From: Pelecanus crispus
Taxonomy: Eukaryota; Chordata; Aves; Pelecaniformes; Pelecanidae
Assembly: GCF_030463565.1 (NCBI RefSeq)
Contig: NC_134652.1
Coordinates: 20,251,397 to 20,315,396, forward strand
DNA: 64,000 nt
Direction: 5' to 3'
Shown here: in pieces, positions 53,324 through 64,000 of the stretch
Position numbering within the stretch: the first letter of the stretch is position 1
Layout: each line of letters starts with the position of its first letter
Position numbers and translations under genes: made by a program
Notes under the pieces: model-generated
What the model saw: only the letters and a program-made list of their open reading frames with translations
The model's database searches: none
Told to the model about the DNA's origin: nothing

Positions 53324-56300
53324 AAAGATTTCCTAAAAGCTAAAATAAGCTATTAAGCAAGGATCTGGTTGAAATATGGAAGGCTTGGTGAGGCTGAATG
53401 GAAGACTGAGCATGAAGAATGTGCTGATCTGCCCAAGACGTGTCGGTTGTTTGTTAACTTTCAGTTTGTGATTTCACTAAGACAAACTGTTACTTGTGAG
53501 TAGATGCATGTTTTCATGATGTGCCTGCTGTCAAATATGTTCTTCCCGATCTGAGGTTTTTTGGGTTGTTTTTTTTTTTTTTTATGGCATGCAAAGAGTT
53601 TTTCCTCTTGACTTCCATCTGTTTCCTTGCCTTTCATTTTGATATTTGATATTTCCTTCCAAGCTTAGCAGCTTCCCTGTTGTTATTTTCTGAAGTTTGT
53701 GTGCAGTGACACGCATATAAGCCTTCTTGTATGGAGATGTGTTCATTGGCATGTACCTATGGTTATATTATTTTTATATATAATATATTATGTTATGCTT
53801 TTTTTTTTTAATAGATTAAATGTGATCTGTGCAATGACTTCTCAGAAATACCAAACCCTGTAAAGCAACATTCATCAGTAGTTGCTGTTGGAAGCCTGTT
53901 TCAGGAAACAGCAGGCGTCCTGTTTTTTGTCTTAAGCTGTTGTCTTTCCAGTATTTAGAGATTTTTCTTCCATTCCTGCTGGGGATTGTATTAATGCATC
54001 ATTGTATATAAAATAATATATTATCATTATTAAAGGGAAAATTAATAGTGGCTTTGAAATGATAGTAGGGCTAACTTAATTTTGCAGAGTTCAAGGTTTC
54101 AGCTTGAAAACCTCCCAAGAAAAATACTGGTCACAGTGACAGTTTTCTATCATATGGTGCGTGTTGTCCATTAGAAAAGCACGTATGGCATTAAGTATCC
54201 TAATAGCTTTGTTTCAGAACATAAACTTGTGTGAATGAAAGGAAATAACCTGCCTTGCCTTTTCACACCTGATTAGTTTTTGCAAACAAATCTTGCATAT
54301 TGAAGGAGAAGATGATGAATTGACACTAACAGCAGCCCTAGAACATCAGATAAAAAGAGGCAATCTTCAGGATAGCTTGTTCTGGAAGTACAGAATTTGT
54401 TTTCTAAAACAGTTTTCTCCTTTCCCTTTAGAAAGCACTTGTGTAAGAGTCACATCTTGAAAATTAACAGTGAAAATGCTCTTTAGGTTCTGAACACTTC
54501 ACGAACAGGGGAAAAAGATGTCTTCGTTTAAGTGCAGTCCCTCATTTTACTAAAACCCAGCCAGGAACCTCAAGGACATTATAAACCAAATTAGTTTTGC
54601 AAAACTTGAGTAAGGCTTTTCCATAGAACGGAAGGGCTGCAAAGATGACAACTGCGAAAGAGCGCAAAGTACAAGTACATTTTCTGTAAGTACATCACTG
54701 AGATTTCTAGGTGAGGACATACAGTTTCCCACGGTCTGTCTCCTGCTTTCTTGGCTTCCCCTCTGCCGAGGAGCGTCTGAGCGCTGGGTGGCAGCTCCCC
54801 CAGGACCCCGCAGAGTGGTTGCCAGCACTTCCCCAGGCTGTGACCCCCCACCAGGGATGTATGCTGGAACTGGTGTCCATCTGCATTGATTTCTTGCCAG
54901 AGATGAGACATAAAAGCTGGCAGCAACCACAGCTTTTGGGTGGCCTTTGGCACTTCCAGGTGTGTGCAGGAAGATGTGTCTCCATAGTCTTCAGCCCCTT
55001 GGTTTTATCCAGACATAGCTGCACTGTGGGGGGCCTGATAACATCCTAATTTTCTCTGGAGGGATCAGAATAGCATTTGCTTGGTATCTCCTTTGCCTGG
55101 TCATCTCCAGCTAACCTAAGAGAGGTTGATTTTTGGGTCCTTATCACCAAAGTAGAATCTGGGGTGTAGAATCTGTAAAAGAAGGGGAGAGTAGTGATTT
55201 CCACAGACTGACTGAGTAATGGTCTAAGAAAAAAGTTCCTATTCCCATGTTACATGGCAGCTTTGCAGGGGTATTCTTTCCCAGGGGAAGACTTTCCTGA
55301 AGATGGAAAAATTAATATACCACATGCAGGAAAAGTGTCAGCTGAAGACCACTTTGAATAAAAACCTTTTTCAGCATGTCCAAATGATTATGGTTGTATG
55401 CTAACATTTCTTTAAGGATATAATGGGATATTAATAAGTGCCTGATGATTCAGAAAATGATTGGACTGTCACATACTTAAGATTAACCATAAACAAGAAT
55501 TGCTTGACAAAATGTTTAGTCATCATTAATATGTCATAAACCTCAAAAGTAACAGATAAATGCAATGTAATTATAAATCAATAAACATATAGGTATCTCT
55601 GTAAAACAAAAAAGACCTTCCGCAACTGTTGCCTACCCACAATGTGTTAAAAGTAATTATTAGAAATAAATATTAGAAATATTAGGAAAATGTGGAAATA
55701 TTTAAAGATGTAGAGATACTAGAAAAACAATAAGCATCTGACATTATCTTATGCTCTCAATATATACCGATATGTCATCAGCAACCCCTCAACACTAAAA
55801 ATTCCAAAACATTGTCTTAGAAGTCTCTTCATATAATTGCAGTTATTGGACAGCAGAGACTGATTGGTTCCTCCTGAAAAGGTTTCCTGATATTTTTTGT
55901 AACAATTTTTGGCTATTCTCACTTATTTGCAGGAGGGGGAAAGAAAGATGTTAAAATGGAGACTGTGATGGTACCATGTCCCTGCCCCGAGCAGCGTGGC
56001 TGTTGGCTGTCAGTTAGTCAATTACTAGCTTTCTCCTTTCAGGGAGAAAATATGTGTTCGATGGAACATGCGTGACCACAGCCTTGCTAAGGGTGTGCAT
56101 GCTGATGGGCTCACCTCAGATTTCAGTAACGGCCGTGTACTCAAGGAAATTAGTTGAGCCCTCTGTTATTTTAATCACAGTGAAAAGTGAAATGGCAAGC
56201 ACTCTGCTTGCTAGTTTAAAAACCTTTCAGAATGTCAATCAAAAATGCACATTTCCAGGTGGGGTTAGGTAGGCTAAAGTCAAGCTTTCTGTGCAAAGGG

Positions 56301-57740
56301 GTTTTCCTACAAAACATTCCTTTGTATTTTTCTTACCTTCTACAGTTAACCTGCATTATTTAAGGACTAATTTATCCAGAAACTATGTTAAAGGGTCAAA
56401 AGGTTTCTGTTATAATTTGCTTAACCTTTTGATGTAGACACCTTCTGTCAGGCTGTTGTTTTTCTGTTAGCCCCGTACAATGGTTTCCAGAGAAAAGGGA
56501 AGTTTGCATTGTATTTTTCATCTGAGTGCTACCAACTCAGCAGACAGTAACTATTTCTACTGGGGCTCTAGCCATGCCATTTGGTTTAGCAATTTCTGGC
56601 ATATTTGACAAATTAAGGAGCCAGTGTTGCAAAGCAATCGTTGTAGGAGGCCAGCGCGGCTCTTCCTTTCCCAGTGACATGCTTCTCAGTAGGGGAGTGA
56701 CTAATGAAGGTTGTGCCATTCTGCAACCTTTACTTTTTACCATCTTTTCCATGTTTCTGCTCTCAGTATTTTTGCTCTTGGGTAAAAGGGAGTTTTATCA
56801 ACTCCTATCCCTCTTTTGCACCACCCTGCTCACCTATGTTCCTCTCTGGCACCTCCCTTCTCTACCAGCTGTTTCACGTCTCTTTGGTTTCCATGTTGCT
56901 TCTCCTGTTCCCACATCTATGCTCTGTTCTCTTCAACAGCCATCTCCCTCCCTCATACGCACAAACTGAAACAAATGAAGAACACTTGCCGCTCATCATA
57001 GCGGTGGGAGTTAATAAGCTGGGCTCTCATACGATTCATCTCTATCTTGATACATTTTTGGATGGCGGGCAAGTTTTATCAGATATTTGTATGATGCCTA
57101 GCACCATGACACCCGCTCTCTGATTACAAGTCCCAGAGTACTACTAGAATACAAATAGGTTATTAATATTGCTCTTCTTTTGTATCATAGGGAACCCCCT
57201 CCTTAAAAGTATAAGAGGTTAAAGATTTGCAGAGTAAACCATCCAGATTTATGCAGGTATATTATAGATTAAAAAAATGGAAAAAGTTATTACAATATGT
57301 CTTAATATGCTTCTTGTGTTAGTGCTGTGACAGCAATTAAAAGCCAGGCTGGTTTTTGTTTGGTTGGTTTTAAATGTTTTGTTGGTGTGGGTTTTTTTGT
57401 TTGTTTGGTTGTTTTTTTTACTTTGGTTCTGGTACAATTCCCTAAATAAATTTTCAGGTAAGTGGTTCTTGTTGTTAAGCATTTGTAACAGTGCTGGAGA
57501 GGTACTGAATTTATGGAGATCTGAGAAGCTGAATGTGTATCCTGCTTATATAGATGCACATAATCCTCAGGCTTACTGGCTTGCACAAGGAAAATTTCAG
57601 TGGACCAACCTGCCAATCTTCTCAGAAAAGCATAAACTTTGGTTTTATCTAGAGGCGGGACAGAGCCATCTTTAAGCAGAGAAGAAAGCTGAGGATATAG
57701 AGTAGCAGCCTTAAGATGTTCAGTGGTGTTATTTTTATTT
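53324..57740. other. unassigned stretch
   Basis: No gene is recognised. An AT-palindromic patch lies at about 53765-53795. A GC-richer patch at 54707-55049 is open in several frames on both strands. A 147-codon plus-strand frame at 56526-56969 overlaps another at 56704-57123; both look like chance. Confidence 0.45.
57353..57422. repeat. G/T-rich low-complexity tract
   Basis: Irregular TTTGTTTGGTTGG and GGGTTTTTTTG units form about 70 bp of almost only G and T. It underlies the Lys/Thr-rich end of a long minus-strand frame. Confidence 0.7.
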
Positions 57741-57771
57741 AGGAACATAGGGTTGGAAAGGACCTCTTGGG
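57741..57771 (-). mobile_element. very short CR1-like 3'-tail scrap
   Basis: AACATAGGGTTGGAAAGG followed by ACCTCTTGGG matches the GGTTGGAAGGGACCTCTGGGG tail motif of another CR1 subfamily in reverse. Only about 31 bp are recognisable. Confidence 0.5.
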
Positions 57772-58802
57772 TTGTTTTTAAACAAGTCAAAGTCATAATC
57801 ATACAGCTCTTGATAAATAGCCTCTGCTGAAATCAAAACAAGCTGTACTTTTTCAGTTAAATAGATAGCTAAAACAGGGTGCAGAATGGGACAGCTCTTT
57901 ATTGGAGAAAATATATTAAATTAGAAATAGCCTTTGAATCCCAAGAGCTGTACGGAATTAGAGTCTATTTCCTGTGTATTTAAGAACAACTTGGAATCTA
58001 GCTGCCTGCCTGACTGCTGACTGTAGTGCCTACCATAGTATGCAGTTGCTGGGGGGCAGGAAGGAAAAGAAGGCTGAAAAATTGCCATTTCTTGACAATC
58101 CACTTGATAAACCCTTCTGCAGCTGTCGGCGTCTTGTGTGCTCATATCAAATACTGGGTCCTACTTGCATGTGCTCTACTGTATTGGATGAGATGTAGGA
58201 AATCAGTAAAGGGGCTACCAAGCCTCTGGGGAGGACACTGGTCAGTGGGGAAGGGAGATCCCTGATGCCATGGAAGTAGGGAAACCTCTGACAAGAAGGT
58301 AATTGGCTATTAATTGGTAATCAGTATTCTACCAGTTTTCTGTCTTCCCTTGAACCTGCTCCTTGGTTTAAGCTCATTTCTCTACTGCAGATTGTTACAG
58401 ATAAGGTCATCCTTGATCCTTCAAGACCTAAAAAATTAACTCTTTCAAAACATGTTAAATATTTCATCTTAAACATTTCTTACGATCTGCTGTCACATAG
58501 CACATACAATGTTCGTCTTTGTTATCTAACATTTTTATTTCTCTCTCTCTCTCCCCATTCTTCTATCCTTTGCTACTCGTTCTGTGCCCTTTGTTCTTTT
58601 TTATTCATAGTTCTTTTCTTCTGGTTTTTTTTGTGTGTGTGTTTGGGTTTTTTTTTAATTAAAGAGGCAGCAGTCAGAGAAAAGGGAACAGAAAGCAAGA
58701 GTATTAAAGCAAGAGGTTAACATGAATTAATGTAGCAAATGACTACAAATAATTAATGCATAGTACACTCTTAAGGTCAAGAAAAGTAAGAAAGATAGTA
58801 GA

Positions 58803-58897
58803 ACTGTCCTAGAGCTACATGAATAGGGTAAATATAGGAAAATATTAAGACTGCCCTAGAGCTAGGTGCATAGGGTGGTAAATGTAGTAAATACATG
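58803..58897. repeat. imperfect 47-bp tandem duplication
   Basis: Copy 1 (from 58803) and copy 2 (from 58850) share ACTGYCCTAGAGCTA, ATAGGG and GTAAAT. They differ at several positions, so this is an older event than the duplication at 13.6 kb. Confidence 0.75.
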
Positions 58898-59183
58898 CAA
58901 TTCCATTACCTTTCACTCCAAGCATTAATGACTTTTCTCCAGCTATGCTTAAGCTGCTTTATACTTGTTCTTCATAAAATTAATCTGCACGAATGTTCTC
59001 AAAGTGACTTTGAAAGCTGTGTACGTTGTTCACAAGAAAAATAGGGTTTAAATTAATTGGGTGCAAATGAACCTATTCTGGGAGCGTGTCCTGCCATTAT
59101 GGACACAGAGACTGTCACAAGTTTCTCAGGCCTTGCCCCAACCCATCATCGCTGTGAAGGTAGCAAATTGCACATTCAGTTTT

Positions 59184-59210
59184 TGTGTATGTGTGTATAT
59201 ATATATATAT
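59184..59210. repeat. (TG)n/(TA)n alternating tract
   Basis: Twenty-seven bases alternate purine and pyrimidine, with TG units on the left and about seven TA units on the right. It is a likely polymorphic microsatellite. Confidence 0.85.
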
Positions 59211-61888
59211 CTTACACTGATCCAGAAAGAAAATTCTAGATGTCTCCTTCTCATTCTTCTCTCATGTGCATCTCTGTGTTATCAAACAGGTAAAAGTCAG
59301 TGTTGGATTCTGTGCTTATTTATGCTGGTATACATATTTGGGCCAGCTCCTTTGGGATAAACTGCACAAAATCCTTCCATACAATTCTGAAAGAAATTGC
59401 AAAGGCATCTTAATGCACATCCATTTTAATTCTGTGTAGCCAGGATAGTGCAAAGAAGCAGAAAGTAGCAGGGTGAGATGCCCGGTATGGTCCGGGGGCT
59501 GTGTGCTCCTGCTGTGGAGCGGCTGTGATACAAACCCGACCTTGTGCCTGTTCCTCTGGCTGAAGCCATCCTCCCAAATGGAGCATTTTCAAAAAGCATC
59601 CTAACTGTTTGGCAGGTGAGGTAGCATTTCTTGAGATGATGGAGCTGCCCAGGAACATCAATGCTGTAAACAGAGCAGCTGAACAAGGTAGGAAAAATGC
59701 AGCCCCCCGGTCCCCAGGCAGGCTGGTGTGACCGTACCTGCTATTCGTCCGTCCTTCACCATGCAAAGTCTTTGCATCTTCACATCACACTGTTGCAATA
59801 TCATTATTGAATAGATTTGTTTAAGGAAGAAAATCTTTATGGTGGAAGGAGGGGCAGACAGAGGGGGCAGCGAGTGCTTTGCTGGCTGCGTGCCGTGTTT
59901 TAAAAGGTCAGTCGCTGTGCTGGCCAGTTGCTAGGCTGCCGTGGATTTCTGTGCTCCTTTCCCTGGCAAAAGGGACCTCGTGATGAGGTGCAAGGTTATA
60001 GTAGTACCTTTTTAGTAACTTCTCCCACTCCTTTCCCCTGGCTGAGCAGACCGAGTAAGGCAGGTGCTCTTAGGAGCAGTTATTTTCTTTCCAGGGTTCT
60101 CAAAAACACCTGCTGAAGTAACCGATAGGTTATTTATCCTGCCAAATTAAACCTAATGTATTAACTTGGGGAACAGAGTCACTGTTCAGTGAACTGTCAG
60201 GGCATGCTGGGTAACTGAGGCTTTCTTAGTGATTAGCAGAATTTGTTGCCACCTTCACCCCACTTAATCTTCTTTGAACTCACAGCAAAGCACACTTAAT
60301 GCTTGAGTGAAAATTATCTACCAAAGGTTGCAAAGTGCAGAGCTCTTTCATGAGCTTTTCTTTTAACCCTGCTTTCCTTTAGCGATCTCAAGCAGCAGGA
60401 ACTTTTATGCGTGTCTGAGATGTGTTATAATACCAACCAGCGCTGCCAGTGGGAATCAGGTCTTACAGTGTGAAAAGTGGAGCAGATATGCAATAGGAGT
60501 CTTATCCTGCACTGGAAAGGTTAAGAAAAAAATGCAATATGACAGCAAACTGAGGTAGGGCTGGGAAGGGGAGGACATGGTTGCTCAGACAAAGCATGTG
60601 CTTTCTGCCTGTTTGACTTTTATTTGCAGAGTCCACAATCTGTACTATCTGTAGTACGGATAATTATAAAACAGCACCAGGGTGTAAGCAAATGAAGTTT
60701 TTTAACCTCAGAATAAAATTTCCAGGATGCCATAGTAAATGTTTATTAGACATGTGCAGCAACAAGAAAGGTAATTATTTAATTTACCTGTTAGTTCAGT
60801 GTCTATGACAGGCATAGTACTCCCTGAAGCAAGTGTGAAGTCAAGGAGATGAGGTTTGCTCTGGTCCTACTGTGGTGAGATTGGGTGGCCTGTTTCTGCG
60901 TTGGCCAGGTATTTCTTATAATATGGTTGTTTTCAGTTGCTTGTAACCTCATTAAATGTTTGCTGTTCATGCGTACGTTGGCAGGCAGGGTTCTGTGAAA
61001 ATAACAGCAAGTGATCATGTAACCAAATACCTAATCTATGTTTGCTTAGCCTGATATGATATCAAATTCTTCCCAAGTATGTTAACATACAGCTAAAATG
61101 CTAATTAGGGTCTCAGACCCTATCTGAAGCTTGCCTGAGAAGTTGGGCCAGAGATCTAGGCTGAGGTCCTGGCTAGGGCTCTGTACATGGAGATTGTTGA
61201 CTCCTCTGAAAGATTTTTTGTATATTTCTGCTTACTGAAGGGTTACTGTTACCCCCTCTGGCATTCCTGGAATTCCTCCTCCACCCTTAATAATGAGAAC
61301 TTGAAATGAAATCTTCATCCCTCTAGAAGGGGCAGTGAAATATACTGCTCAGATCCAAAATAAGAAGCCCTGCCTTGCCAAGACTCTGCAGAAGTGCTGC
61401 AAAGGTATGTCTGAATTGCTCGGGATCTCTCTGTGATGTTTCATGTGCTTATAAAACCCACCAAACATCATTACTTGTGATTGCCAGGAAACCTTGAGTA
61501 AAATAATTTGAACTTTATCAGTGCCCTGTTAATTCAGGTGGCTGTCATGGATTCTTATGGGCTATTCAGTCATCCAGGCATTTGAATGTAACATATTAAA
61601 CTTGCAATAACACAATAAATCCACCTTTGAGGCCCTTAGTGTTAGATCAAAGTGTGGTGGCCACATGGTGCAAAGCACTGGTACTTGCTCTGCTTGTTCA
61701 CATGAATTTGGCAGGATAATGTAATGGGAGACTTTATTGCCAAATCGGGTTATAATCTCTTTGTGCTGCTCTGGCTTCATGATAGATTGGATATCAGGTT
61801 TTCTTGTGGGTAGGTTAGACGCAGACACCCACAAAACTGTTGAATTTTGTTTTCCATCTAAGGTAGACTGGGATGTGGTGGTGGTTTC

Positions 61889-64000
61889 ATAGGATCATAG
61901 AATGGTTTGGATTGGAAGGGACCTTAAAGAACATCTAGTTCCAACCCCCCTGCCATGGGCAGGGACACCTTCCACTAGACCAGGTTGCTCAAAGTCCCAT
62001 CCAGCCTGGCCTTGAACACTTCTAGGGATGGGGCTTCCACAGGTTCTCTGGGCAACCTGTTCCAGTGCCTCACCACCCTTATAGTGAAGAATTTCTTCCT
62101 AATATCTAATGTAAATCTACCCTCTTTCAATTTAAAGCCATTACCTGTTGTCCTATCACTACAAGCCCTTGTAAAAGTCCCCCTCCAGCTTTCTTGTAGG
62201 CCTCCTTCAGGTACTGAAAGGACCCAATAAGGTCTCGCCAGAGTTTCTGTTCTCCAGGCTGAACAACCCCAACACTCTCAGCCTTTCTTCATAGGAGAGG
62301 TATTCCATCCCTCTGATCATTTTTGCGGCCCTCCTCTGGACTTGCTCCAGCAGGTCCATGTCCTTATTATGTTGGGGGCCCCAGAGCTGAACACAGTACC
62401 CCAGGTGTGGTCTCATGAGAGCAGAGTAGAGGGGAAGTCACCTCCCTTGACCTGTTGGTCATGCTTCTTTTGATGCAGCCCAGGATATGGTTGGCTTTCT
62501 GGGCTGCAAGCACACGTTGCTGGCTCATGTTGATCTTCTCATCAACCAGCACTCCCAAGTCCTTCTCCTTAGGATTGCTCTCAATCTATTCTCCACCCAG
62601 CCTGTATTTGTGCTTGGGATTGCCCCGACTCACGTGCAGGATCTTGCACTTGGCCTTGTTGAACTTCATCAGGTTTGCACGGGCCCACTTCTCAAGCCTG
62701 TCAAGGTCCCTCTGGATGGCATCATTTCCCTCCAGCATGTCAACTGCACCACACAGATTGGTGTCATCAGCAAAGTTGTTGAGGGTGCACTCAATCCCAC
62801 TGTCCATGTTGCCAACAAAGATGTTAAATGATGCCAGTCCCAATACCAACCCCCGGGGAACGCCACTCGTCACTGGTCTCCACTTGGACATCGAGCCATT
62901 GACTGCAACTCTTTGAGTGCAACCATCCAGCCAATTCCTTATCCACCAAGTGGTCCATCCATCAAATCCATGTCTCTCTCCAATTTAGAGACAAGGATGT
63001 CATGCAGAACAGTGTCAAATGCTTTGCACAAGTCCAGGTAGCTGACATCAGTTCTCTTATCCATCAACACCGTAACCCCGTTGTAGAAGGCCACCAGATT
63101 TGTCAGGCATGATTTGCCCTTAGTGAAGCCATGTTGACTGTCACCAGTCACGTCCTTATTTTCCATGTGCCTCAGCATAGTTTGCAGGAGGATCTCCTCC
63201 ATGATCTTGCTGGGCACAGAGGAGAGACTGACTAGCCTGTAGTACCCCAGGTCTGTCTTTTTTCCCTTTTTAAAACTGGGTGTTGTTTCCCCTTTTCCAG
63301 TCAGTGGGAACTTTACTGGACTGCCACAACTTCTCAAATATGATGGATAGTGGCTTAGCAACTTCATCTGCTAGTTCCCTCAGGACCTGTGGATGCATCT
63401 CATCAGGTCCCATGGACTTAGGCACCTTCAGGTTCGTTAGAAGGTCTCCGACCTGATCTCCTACAGTGGGCAGTTCTTCATTCTCCCAGTCCCCGCCTTT
63501 GCCTTCTGCTGTTTGGGTGGTGTGGCTTGAGTAATTGCCTGTGAAGACTGAGGCAAAAAAAGTCGTTGAGTACCTCAGCCTTCTCCATATCCTGGGTAAC
63601 CAGGTGTCCCATTTCCTTCCAGAGAGGGCCCATATTTTCCCGAGTCTTCCTTTTATCACTGACATATATAGAGAAGCTTTTCTTGTTGCCCTTGATGTCC
63701 CTGGCCAGATTTAATTCTATCAGGGTTTTAGCTTTCCTAACCTGATCCCTGGCTGCTTAGACAATTTCTCTGTATTCCTCCCAGGCTATCTGTCCTTGCT
63801 TCCACCCTCTGTAGGCTTCCTTTTTATGTTTGAGTTTGTCTAGGAGCTCCTTGTTCGTCCGTGCAGGCCTCCTGGCATTTTTGCGTGACTTCCTCTTTGT
63901 TGGTCTGCATTGCTCCTGAGCTTGGAGGAGGTGATCCTTGAATAACAACCAGCTTTCTTGGGCCCCTCTTCCCTCCAGGGCTTTATCCCATGGTACTCTA
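61889..64000 (-). pseudogene. CR1 LINE 3' half with decayed ORF2 (reverse transcriptase), continues past the window
   Basis: The CR1 3' tail begins at 61889 (ATAGGATCATAGAATGG, then a GGAAGGGACCTTAAAG-like block), so the element runs right to left for at least 2.1 kb. Minus-strand blocks in order are a basic linker (63948-63757), [12 protein letters not shown] (about 63420), [13 protein letters not shown] and [13 protein letters not shown], motif [15 protein letters not shown] (about 63050), motif [11 protein letters not shown], motif C FADD (62774-62763), DLGVLVDEK, and C-terminal YEERLRVLGLFSLE. These lie in three frames with stops at about 63755 and between 62586 and 62558, so ORF2 is broken by several frameshifts and nonsense changes. 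The 5' end lies outside the window. Confidence 0.93.

Larger units (their letters stand above)
57772..61888. other. unassigned stretch
   Basis: I see an imperfect 47-bp tandem duplication (58803-58897) and an alternating TG/TA tract (59184-59210). There is no convincing exon or RNA gene. Confidence 0.5.

Noticed and set aside
56526-57123. Two overlapping plus-strand frames of 147 and 139 codons, hydrophobic in places
   Set aside because: Different frames over the same pyrimidine-rich DNA, with no splice context or recognisable family.
42311-61888. Search for SLC16A12 coding exons (PPDGGWGW and the following transmembrane exons)
   Set aside because: No matching sequence was seen by eye. The coding part probably lies right of the window.

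Overview
The window is nuclear DNA from a bird. It carries CR1 LINE fragments with the avian 3' tail, two solo LTRs of a common avian ERV family (outer ends TGTYGTGGTTTAACCCC), and many G/T-rich and A/C-rich low-complexity tracts. The species cannot be fixed from the sequence alone.

The one gene that can be fully reconstructed is PANK1 (pantothenate kinase 1, + strand, about 1.8-29.8 kb). PANK1 catalyses the first, rate-setting step of CoA synthesis. Two alternative first exons lie 455 bp apart in one CpG island: 1-alpha (1832-2090) and 1-beta (2545-2572). Both splice in the same phase to six shared exons: 10894-11246, 19492-19745, 22046-22222, 22640-22763, 27519-27644 and 28288-28347. The predicted products are 450 aa (alpha) and 373 aa (beta), with intact frame, splice sites and catalytic residues. 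Intron 5 hosts the mir-107 hairpin (24455-24536), as in mammals. The 3' UTR runs to about 29.8 kb and contains a short hAT-like palindromic element.

Layout: 1-596, no gene seen. About 595-1026, a minus-strand CR1 tail. About 1.2-2.6 kb, the PANK1 CpG-island promoter. 1.8-29.8 kb, PANK1, with a solo LTR in intron 2 (12431-12986). 29.8-41.1 kb, noncoding as far as I can see. About 41.1-42.3 kb, a second CpG island, which by conserved gene order is probably the 5' end of SLC16A12; no SLC16A12 coding exon was recognised in the window. 42.3-61.9 kb, mostly unassigned, with a second solo LTR (52744-53318), two tiny CR1 scraps and an unidentified candidate terminal coding exon on the minus strand (51877-52422). 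61889-64000, the 3' part of a decayed minus-strand CR1 LINE that runs off the right edge.

The most interesting unexplained item is the minus-strand candidate exon at 51877-52422. It has a good splice acceptor, about 182 open codons and an AATAAA 46 nt past the stop, in AT-rich DNA where such a long frame is unlikely by chance. I could not match it to a known protein.
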